From the NCBI GenBank assembly GCA_946186535.1, contig CAMHNT010000131.1, positions 1 through 6,192 on the forward strand: 6,192 nucleotides of DNA, read 5' to 3'. Below are positions 1 through 5,690 of the stretch, piece by piece; position 1 is the first letter of the stretch, and the number at the start of each line of letters is the position of its first letter. The notes below the pieces were generated by a model. The model was not told the DNA's origin. It searched no databases and saw nothing but the letters and a program-made list of their open reading frames with translations. The stretch comes from an uncultured Clostridia bacterium. Lineage in GTDB: Bacteria > Bacillota > Clostridia > Oscillospirales > Acutalibacteraceae. Position numbers and translations under genes: made by a program.

Positions 1-1126
1 TGCCGCCTATTATTGTAATATCCTGAGCGGACTGGATACCGTCGGAGGAAGCTTTTACAGTGATATCGCCTCCATTTATAACGATAGTTCCTGCAGTTCC
101 CTGCTCAGCGTTAACAGCATCCGGATCTGAACGAATTGCATCACCGCCGTTGGCTGTTACATTAATTGTACCGGAATTGATTGTCATTGTGTTATCGGAA
201 GAAATTCCGTTCTTGGCTGAAACGACATTCAAATTAATATTGTTAACGGTTAGAGAACCGTACTCGCCTACCTTGAGTGCATTCTTTGAATTACAGTTAA
301 GGTTAAGAGTTCCTTTACCGTTAAGTATAACATTTGAGTATGACTTTCCTTTGATAACAGCAGACTCGGCATACTCTGCATTTGTACCGTCACCGCCGTC
401 TTCCGTATCACCGTAAGTATCGGCATTATTGAATTCGCTGTCGGTCAATGTGTTAACTGTACCGTTAAGCGCTGTTATCACGGCATTTGCGGTCGATTCT
501 TTTTTTATTGTGATAGGGGCTGTGAAAGAGCTTGTAAGATCAAGTCCTGCAAGAATAATGTTTGCGTTGGATTCCGCAGCCTTGTTTACGGAAAGACTCA
601 TATCGCTGCCCGTACCGCTGAATACATAGCTTCCGCCCTTTTCCTTGATATTGACGTTGAGCTTGATATCACTGTCATTTGAATAAGTAACGCTGCCGTC
701 ACTGTTTTCAGTTCCTTTTACCGCATGCTCTTTATCATCGGCAGTTGTCAGACCGAACACCTCGTACTTGGTGCTGCTTCCCTCATATACGGTGAGAGAA
801 TCATCGTCAAAAATAAATGTTGTGTAACCGATCGGAACCTCAAAGCTTTCGGTACCGTTAATTGTTACGGTTACGATTCCTACCGCATCGTCTTTTCCGG
901 AAACAGTAACTGTATTTCCGTCTGTTTCAACGCTTGCAATAGATTCATTGCTGACGACAGCCGTTGAAATTTCGGTGCCGTCAAGTTTTATGGTTGCTCC
1001 CGAGTTTCCGTTGAGAACATAATCCGCTGACGATAAAGCCGAAGCAGACTGTTCACAATACGGAATCATGGAAAAAACCATAAGGAATGAAAGAAGTATG
1101 CTAAAAAAAGAATACCGCTTTTTCAT
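1..1126 (-). CDS. Secreted Cthe_2159-type beta-helix carbohydrate-binding protein with N-terminal Big-like domain (3' end cut off)
   Basis: The reading frame is open from the ATG at 1126 to the window edge: 375 residues without a stop, so the C-terminus is outside. The start is supported by GGAGG seven bases upstream. Residues 1-30 are a Sec signal peptide (MKKRY, hydrophobic core, then SASA for signal peptidase I). Cys24 is not in a lipobox, so a freely secreted protein is likelier than a lipoprotein. Residues about 37-97 resemble a bacterial Ig-like group 2 domain (the SNESIASV stretch, then alternating Val/Thr strands). From about 150 on it matches the neighbour at 1159-2949: a GSYVFSG opening followed by rungs such as SLTVNNINLNVVSAKNGI and ITVKASSDGIQS. 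The family (PF14262, founder Cthe_2159 of Clostridium thermocellum) forms a Ca2+-binding parallel beta-helix that binds cellulose and pectic polysaccharide. The ligand here is unknown. No sortase or dockerin signal is visible, but the C-terminus is missing. Last gene of the visible operon. Confidence 0.85.
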   Translation of the reverse strand, partial: MKKRYSFFSILLSFLMVFSMIPYCEQSASALSSADYVLNGNSGATIKLDGTEISTAVVSNESIASVETDGNTVTVSGKDDAVGIVTVTINGTESFEVPIGYTTFIFDDDSLTVYEGSSTKYEVFGLTTADDKEHAVKGTENSDGSVTYSNDSDIKLNVNIKEKGGSYVFSGTGSDMSLSVNKAAESNANIILAGLDLTSSFTAPITIKKESTANAVITALNGTVNTLTDSEFNNADTYGDTEDGGDGTNAEYAESAVIKGKSYSNVILNGKGTLNLNCNSKNALKVGEYGSLTVNNINLNVVSAKNGISSDNTMTINSGTINVTANGGDAIRSDPDAVNAEQGTAGTIVINGGDITVKASSDGIQSAQDITIIGG

Positions 1127-1133
1127 GTTAAAA

Positions 1134-1138
1134 CCTCC
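1134..1138 (-). promoter_or_regulatory. Ribosome binding site of the secreted beta-helix gene
   Basis: On the minus strand GGAGG lies seven bases before the ATG at 1126, within a 32-base gap that is otherwise A/T-rich. It fixes the start of the partial gene. The gap contains no inverted repeat that could act as a terminator, so read-through from the upstream lipoprotein gene is expected. Confidence 0.8.
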
Positions 1139-1158
1139 ATAATATAAATAAATAAATA

Positions 1159-2949
1159 TCATCTCATTCCGTGATCGCCGTCATTGCCTTTGCCCATGCC
1201 GCTGATCTCAGAATAATAAAGACCTGATGTAAAATCTGCAGTTGTGCTTTCTGAACCCGCAGTAATCGTGTAAGTGTTTCCTTCTGTCATATTCGGAGAA
1301 GAATAAACTATACATTCAAATTTTTTGTTTGCCGTAAAGCTGAAACCGCTAAGGCCAAGATCCGAACCGTCATCTACCGTTATCTCGGTACCGCTGTCGC
1401 CGGAAAGAGAAACCAGTGCCGAACACTGAGTTCCGCTGTCAAAATTAATCGCCATACCTGCCGAACCTATTGCAATTACCGTACCGCCTGTGATACTTGC
1501 AACGCAGTCGGAACCGTCGCCCTTGTCCAAAGCACCGTTTCCGTTGTCGGTCGGGCCTTCAACAATAACCGTACCGCCTGTTATATAGATTGAACCGTTT
1601 GAATCCAGACCGTCACCTGAAGAGTCAACAGTCACTGTACCCCCATTTATCGTCAGAGTTCCGTTGTTTGATTCTCCCCATGGACCGACTTCTTCGGAGG
1701 AAGAATCGGAACCCCCGCCGGTGTTAATTCCGTCATCGCTCGAAACGACACTTATCGTTCCCCCATCGATTACGATATCAGCCGCTTCAAGTCCTTCGTA
1801 GGATTTCGATATATTGATATCGCCTTCTGTAATACTCAATGTTGAAGCCGCAGTAATTCCGTCATCACTTGCGGAAAGATTCAGAGTACCGCCCGAAACG
1901 GTCACGGAACCGTCGCTGTTAAATGAATCATCAGCGCTGTCAACCGTAAGTTCAACATCTTCGACAATAATATCGCCGTCACACTTTATGCCCTTTTGGG
2001 AAGTGTCGCTGTTCTTTGAATTGGCGGAACCATTACCCGAAGTAATGTCTACGGAACCGCCGGATAATTTAACGAAACCGCTGAATTCTTCTCCCGAACC
2101 TCCGACGTCAATTCCGTCGTAATATGCGTCTATATTGAGTGTACCGCTTTCAATGTAGAAACAGCTGTCACCGGAACTGTTCTCAACCTGTATTCCGTCA
2201 TGTTGTGAGTTTATTGAAGTCTCACCGCCGCCTATTCTGACGGAGTCGCCTGCTTTAAGACCGATTGAATCTGCTGTAACCGAAAGTACAGAGTCCGTAA
2301 TCTTAAGGTCATCTTTGCAGACAATACCATGAAGCTTTGAATCAATATTCAATGATCCGCTGCCGTTTATCGTAACATCGTCTTTTGAATATATTGCACC
2401 GTCAAGACCGTCGGAAGATGATTCGCAGCTATAAGTAAGTGTGTTCTCCCCTACGCATTGAATTATTACCTTTTCGGAATTCTGAACATATATGCAAGGC
2501 TCTTCCGAGTTTTTCATATCTACATTATTGAGAATAAGATATACATTTCCGGATTTGTTATCATCGTTAATGATTATCGAAACATCTTCGGAAGAGCCGC
2601 TGATTTCATATATTCCTTTGGAATTAATGATTACTTCGCTTCCGGAAGATCCTCTGGCAGTATCAGATATAGTTCCCGTATCACCCGAGAGTGTAATAGT
2701 TGCGTTAGGTTCTTCAGATTCGACATCTCTGTAATCTCCGTCGGCAAACATTTCATACGAACTTTCATCAGAGCTTACCGTACTTTCCGGGATCTCCGAA
2801 ACGCTTGAGTCATTGATCTGATCAGCAGACTGTACAGCAGCTGATGATGTTTTATCCGAGCTTTCAGCCGAAGTATTGTTATTGCAGCCGGAAAGAGACG
2901 CCGCCGAAATTACCAGAGCCAGAAATATGACCTTAATTTTTTTTAACAT
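1159..2949 (-). CDS. Beta-helix lipoprotein, Cthe_2159-type carbohydrate-binding domain (PF14262/DUF4353)
   Basis: This is a complete 596-residue surface protein. Residues 1-22 form a lipoprotein signal peptide (MLKKIK, hydrophobic core, lipobox SLSGC with Cys22 as the lipidated residue). Residues 23-66 are a Ser-rich, acidic spacer. The family domain opens near 83 (ATITLSGD) and GIYEISGS (112-119). Parallel beta-helix rungs follow, each about 20-22 residues and often ending in DGI or DGL: HDGI 250, YDGI 277, DDGI 362, YEGL 384, DDGI 405, GDGL 445. The repeated Asp/Glu-Gly turns fit Ca2+ binding as in Cthe_2159. A C-terminal cap (about 510-575) contains SSPNMTEGNTYTI, and the protein ends in a Gly/Asp-rich tail. 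The family binds cellulose or polygalacturonate; no catalytic motif is visible and the ligand here is inferred only. The ATG is preceded by AAGGAG at 2961-2966 (11 bases), directly after the stop of the DUF4956 gene. It is paralogous to the next gene. Confidence 0.9.
   Translation of the reverse strand: MLKKIKVIFLALVISAASLSGCNNNTSAESSDKTSSAAVQSADQINDSSVSEIPESTVSSDESSYEMFADGDYRDVESEEPNATITLSGDTGTISDTARGSSGSEVIINSKGIYEISGSSEDVSIIINDDNKSGNVYLILNNVDMKNSEEPCIYVQNSEKVIIQCVGENTLTYSCESSSDGLDGAIYSKDDVTINGSGSLNIDSKLHGIVCKDDLKITDSVLSVTADSIGLKAGDSVRIGGGETSINSQHDGIQVENSSGDSCFYIESGTLNIDAYYDGIDVGGSGEEFSGFVKLSGGSVDITSGNGSANSKNSDTSQKGIKCDGDIIVEDVELTVDSADDSFNSDGSVTVSGGTLNLSASDDGITAASTLSITEGDINISKSYEGLEAADIVIDGGTISVVSSDDGINTGGGSDSSSEEVGPWGESNNGTLTINGGTVTVDSSGDGLDSNGSIYITGGTVIVEGPTDNGNGALDKGDGSDCVASITGGTVIAIGSAGMAINFDSGTQCSALVSLSGDSGTEITVDDGSDLGLSGFSFTANKKFECIVYSSPNMTEGNTYTITAGSESTTADFTSGLYYSEISGMGKGNDGDHGMR
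1510..2403 (-). repeat. Beta-helix rung repeats in the lipoprotein (protein-level)
   Basis: Residues about 183-480 are degenerate rungs with the pattern hydrophobic-x-hydrophobic, GGT or SGGT turn, alternating strand, then [D/E]G[I/L]. The clearest run is residues 345-448, where SVTVSGGTLNLSASDDGI is followed by similar units at spacings of 22, 21 and 40 residues. The DNA has diverged, so these are old protein repeats and not recent tandem duplications. Confidence 0.7.
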
Positions 2950-2967
2950 TATAAACCGTTCTCCTTT

Positions 2968-3639
2968 TTATAACTGATTCTGAGGGTCTGTATAAGGAAG
3001 TATCGATATTTCAAGATTTCCGTTTTTAGTTCTCAGCTCATCGATAAATGCCTTTTCCTCCGACGGATTCTTCATTTGAATTTTGAAAGAAAGTCTGAAC
3101 ATTGAGCCCATGCCTGTTGTCTTTACGCCTGCATTTTCAACGCTCTTAAGATAATGCTTGAATGTATCGTCAAATGCGTCGGTGTATTCAAGAGATTCCG
3201 GAATTGTTATTCTCAACAGCTTGTCCTGAGAAAGGCTTTTATGTTCGAAAATAGGAAGCATTGAAACAAGAAAATAGAAAACTGCCATACCAAGAAGAAT
3301 CACAACACCGTAGCCTATATATCCCATTCCGAATGCGATACCTGAACCCATTGCGATAAGTATCGTTGCAAGCTCATCCGAGCTTCCCTGTGCAGAACGG
3401 AATCTGATAAGACCGAATGCTCCGCCTATTGCGACTCCGGCACCGATATTGCCGTTAACAAAGGTTATAACTGCCGATACAACGAACGGCAATATTGATA
3501 TTACTACGAAATATCTTTTGGTTGAACGAACCTTAAAGGACATCAGCCAAGCATAAATAAGTCCTGAAATAAGTGCTGCTACAGTCATTAAAAAAAACTG
3601 CGTTGTTGTAACTGTAGATGTATAAATTGAATCAAACAT
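2968..3639 (-). CDS. DUF4956 family integral membrane protein
   Basis: This is a complete 223-residue protein. Membrane segments are visible at about 13-34, 42-61 and 110-130, with a further Gly/Ala-rich hydrophobic stretch at about 90-108. The family signature lies between them: GGAFGLIRFRSAQ (72-84), then SSDELATI and GSGIAFGMGYIGYG. Residues about 131-223 are a soluble, probably cytoplasmic tail with alternating strands (LLRITIPESL, FRLSFKIQM, LEISILPY). The biochemical function of DUF4956 (PF16316) is not known to me. Its position two bases after the VTC gene, with AAAGGA inside that gene's 3' end (3649-3654, 9 bases from the ATG), indicates translational coupling and a partnership with the polymerase. 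A channel or membrane anchor for polyphosphate, comparable to the membrane subunits of the yeast VTC complex, is inference only. Confidence 0.9.
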   Translation of the reverse strand: MFDSIYTSTVTTTQFFLMTVAALISGLIYAWLMSFKVRSTKRYFVVISILPFVVSAVITFVNGNIGAGVAIGGAFGLIRFRSAQGSSDELATILIAMGSGIAFGMGYIGYGVVILLGMAVFYFLVSMLPIFEHKSLSQDKLLRITIPESLEYTDAFDDTFKHYLKSVENAGVKTTGMGSMFRLSFKIQMKNPSEEKAFIDELRTKNGNLEISILPYTDPQNQL

Positions 3640-3641
3640 TT

Positions 3642-4361
3642 TTAAAAATCCTTTCGGTTAACTTTTAATAATTGCTGTTTGTACGCCTCACCGTACTTTG
3701 AAAAACTGCTCTTGTAGATTTTCCCTTCCGACAATATGTCCGTAAGCCACAAGGGAATCGCCTGCTGAACCTTAACTTCCAGAATTGTATATCCCTCTGG
3801 CAAAAGTGAAATTCCGTCCATTGAATAAGTCAGATCCAGTTTATCCGAACGATATCTCGGATTATGGTCAATAGTCAGCCTGAGATCGCCGTCCGGCTGA
3901 AAATAGGCTATCCTGTCGTATATTATAAGGCATGCCGGAACAAGATTCTGATAATAATCTCTGAACGTAGTTATTTCACGGTTGATCTGACCTCCGGCAC
4001 ATATATCTCCCTCTCCGTCAAAAAACTTCTGAACCAGAGGGATCGTAGACTGAACACGTCTTTTGTAAACAATTCCGTATGCCTTTCTTTTCAGCTCAAG
4101 AAAAACAGGTGAAGATTCCGTCGCAAGACCGTAGGAACGAAGTCTTATTTTTTCCTTGAAAGGAGGCTTCTCGATAGAAGTCCTGATCAATCTGTAATTC
4201 GGAGTATCATAATAAAGAGAAGCAATTGAGCATAGTCCGAACTGGTCAACCTCCATATGTCCCTTTATCCTCTCCTTGAAATACTCCGTCTGCTCCGGGC
4301 TTAAAATATATTTAAGCTCGTATCTTTTCATAACTACTATAGGTTTTGAAACTGCCGACAA
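3642..4361 (-). CDS. VTC domain polyphosphate polymerase-like protein
   Basis: This 239-residue soluble protein of the triphosphate tunnel (CYTH/VTC, PF09359) fold has no signal peptide or membrane segment. Conserved tunnel elements appear in order: KRYELKYIL (Lys17), LYYDTPNY (49-56), KEKIRLRSYG with Arg73 and Arg75, FLELKRK (Glu89, Lys91), YKRR (Lys100), DLRLTIDHNPRYR with Arg161 and Asp165, ILEVKV (Glu195, Lys197) and SKYGEAY (Lys222). By motif order these match the phosphate-binding Lys/Arg and metal-binding Glu of yeast Vtc4, so an active polymerase making polyphosphate from ATP is plausible; the activity is inferred. It lacks the SPX domain and membrane segments of eukaryotic VTC, which the adjacent DUF4956 protein may supply. 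The start is TTG at 4361, chosen because a strong ribosome binding site precedes it; the in-frame ATG at 4331 (residue 11) has none. It lies 27 bases after the sensor kinase gene. Confidence 0.9.
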   Translation of the reverse strand: MSAVSKPIVVMKRYELKYILSPEQTEYFKERIKGHMEVDQFGLCSIASLYYDTPNYRLIRTSIEKPPFKEKIRLRSYGLATESSPVFLELKRKAYGIVYKRRVQSTIPLVQKFFDGEGDICAGGQINREITTFRDYYQNLVPACLIIYDRIAYFQPDGDLRLTIDHNPRYRSDKLDLTYSMDGISLLPEGYTILEVKVQQAIPLWLTDILSEGKIYKSSFSKYGEAYKQQLLKVNRKDF

Positions 4362-4376
4362 ATAATCACCCCCTCC
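4362..4376 (-). promoter_or_regulatory. Strong ribosome binding site deciding a TTG start
   Basis: The minus strand reads GGAGGGGGTGAT (4376-4365), a long near-match to the anti-Shine-Dalgarno sequence, just before TTG at 4361. GGAGG ends 10 bases from the start and the G-run core about 7 bases. No comparable site precedes the ATG ten codons downstream, and the GTG inside this site is out of frame. Confidence 0.75.
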
Positions 4377-4388
4377 AAAGCTTATTCA

Positions 4389-5690
4389 TCAAAGTGCTAT
4401 CTGAAGTACAAACGTATTGTCATTTACTTTTGCACTTATTCGTCCGTTGTGAGCTTTAACAATATCCTTGACATATGACAAGCCAAGACCAATTGCGTCC
4501 GTTTTCTCAGCGTTACTTAGAATTGTAAATCTATCAAAAATCTGATCTATGCTTCCGTTCGGAAGATTGGTATCATTCTTCTGATAAATAAAAATTCTGC
4601 CCTCTTCCTTTTTCATAGTAAAGGAAGATTTTGTAAGAGAATATCTGAGAGAGTTGTCAACCAGCTCAGAAAACATCTTTTTAACGGATTCTTCTTCTCC
4701 GTCAATTATGATATCGCTTTCAACATCAAAATCAAGCTTGATATCTTTTTCGGCGAATTTCGGTTTGTTGTAATCAAGCACTGCGTTAAGGGTATTCGAA
4801 AGGTTTACTTTTGTAACATTCATATTACTCTCATCAAAAATTGTCAGAGAACCTATTTCCTTAACAAGTCCTGTCATCTTCTTGACTTGTCTGTTAATAG
4901 ATTTCGTATAATCGGAAGAACCGTTTTCCTTTTCGATTATTTCCGTATTTGCGTTAATAATTGTGAGTGGTATTTTGAATTCGTTTTCAATGTTTGAAAT
5001 GAATTTCTTCTGCTTTCTGTCAGCCTCTTCCAAAGGTTTGAAAAGTCTTTTTCCGGCAAGCCTGAGAACTATGAAGCTTAAAACAAGTCCCACTATTTCT
5101 CCGCAGACGGAAATTATAAGTATACGGTACGACGGCAAAAGCTCACGACCCTGATCTATAACCGTAACAAAAGTTCTGTCTCCCTCGGTGTATACACGAT
5201 ATCGGTAAGTTCCTCTTGTCCATCCGATATTTTCATTGATGAGGCTTTGCGCCCAATTCACAGCTTCATCTTCTTCAACCGCAGAAATCTGGAAAGCTAT
5301 TTTTTCAACACGTCCTTTATCGTCAAAAGCATAGGTGAAATATCTTACCGATGAGCCTACCTCAGGAGAGTTTGGTCCCATCGGTCCCATGCGTCCCGAA
5401 TCACCCGAACGGCCCGAAGAGCCGGAGTATCCCCAAGGAGCTGAACCGGAGGTACCGGAAGAGCTCGGTGTATCGGGAGAACCTGTACTGCTTGGCTTTC
5501 TGCTTTTTGAGCTTCCTGAATTTCCTGTACTGAAAGAACCGTGCTGTTCCGACAGAATCTCGGTTATCATATCAGCATCGTTGCTTGCCATTGTAAAGTT
5601 AATACCGTTGATTATTGAAAGCATTACGGTAAGCAATGCAAAAACAGAAATCATAGCATACATTACAAATTTTTTTCTGACTTTATTCAT
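4389..5690 (-). CDS. Sensor histidine kinase homologue lacking the phospho-acceptor His (Asn236)
   Basis: This is a complete 433-residue membrane sensor. TM1 is about 8-30 and TM2 about 189-211. The extracellular part has a Ser/Gly/Pro-rich segment (51-110, including a collagen-like tract) and a small domain, RYFTYAFDDKGRVEKIAF to YRYRVYTEGDRTFVTVID, of a type common in clostridial sensor kinases. There is no HAMP domain. The dimerisation H-box reads FISNIENEFKIPLTI (230-244), where relatives have FISNASHELKTPLTI, so Asn236 (codon AAC at 4985-4983) replaces His; no other His lies between residues 51 and 413. The ATPase domain keeps the N-box (ELVDNSLRYS, Asn346), F-box (IFDRF) and G2 box (GLGLS, 401-405). 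The G1 DxGxG motif is absent (KNDTNLPNG), as in related kinases with an Asn variant. ATP binding is possible; autophosphorylation at the usual site is not. The ATG lies 8 bases inside the regulator gene and has only a weak GGTGA upstream, which suggests coupled translation. Confidence 0.9.
   Translation of the reverse strand: MNKVRKKFVMYAMISVFALLTVMLSIINGINFTMASNDADMITEILSEQHGSFSTGNSGSSKSRKPSSTGSPDTPSSSGTSGSAPWGYSGSSGRSGDSGRMGPMGPNSPEVGSSVRYFTYAFDDKGRVEKIAFQISAVEEDEAVNWAQSLINENIGWTRGTYRYRVYTEGDRTFVTVIDQGRELLPSYRILIISVCGEIVGLVLSFIVLRLAGKRLFKPLEEADRKQKKFISNIENEFKIPLTIINANTEIIEKENGSSDYTKSINRQVKKMTGLVKEIGSLTIFDESNMNVTKVNLSNTLNAVLDYNKPKFAEKDIKLDFDVESDIIIDGEEESVKKMFSELVDNSLRYSLTKSSFTMKKEEGRIFIYQKNDTNLPNGSIDQIFDRFTILSNAEKTDAIGLGLSYVKDIVKAHNGRISAKVNDNTFVLQIAL
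5370..5432 (-). repeat. Collagen-like Gly-X-Y tract in the kinase's extracellular loop
   Basis: Residues 87-107 of the sensor are seven consecutive Gly-X-Y triplets: GYS GSS GRS GDS GRM GPM GPN. They sit in a wider Ser/Gly/Pro-rich segment (51-110) between TM1 and the folded extracellular domain. The tract is too short for a stable triple helix on its own and is probably a flexible, exposed linker. Confidence 0.65.

Noticed and set aside
60..967. Plus-strand open frames over the first kilobase
   Set aside because: The minus strand there encodes one continuous beta-helix protein with signal peptide and ribosome binding site. The plus-strand frames are low-complexity mirrors of its repeats.
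1127..1158. TATATT-like -10 element and possible internal promoter before the secreted beta-helix gene
   Set aside because: The gap is generally A/T-rich, no -35 element lies at a proper distance, and the genes are tightly packed.
1510..2403. Tandem DNA repeats or a CRISPR-like array
   Set aside because: Recurring bits such as accgcc and ccgtc reflect Gly-Gly-Thr and Asp-Gly codons of the rungs. Spacing and sequence are too variable for an array.
4960..5050. Frameshift or misalignment explaining the missing His in the kinase
   Set aside because: The frame is continuous and matches the family on both sides of the Asn without a gap, and no His codon occurs nearby in the dimerisation domain.
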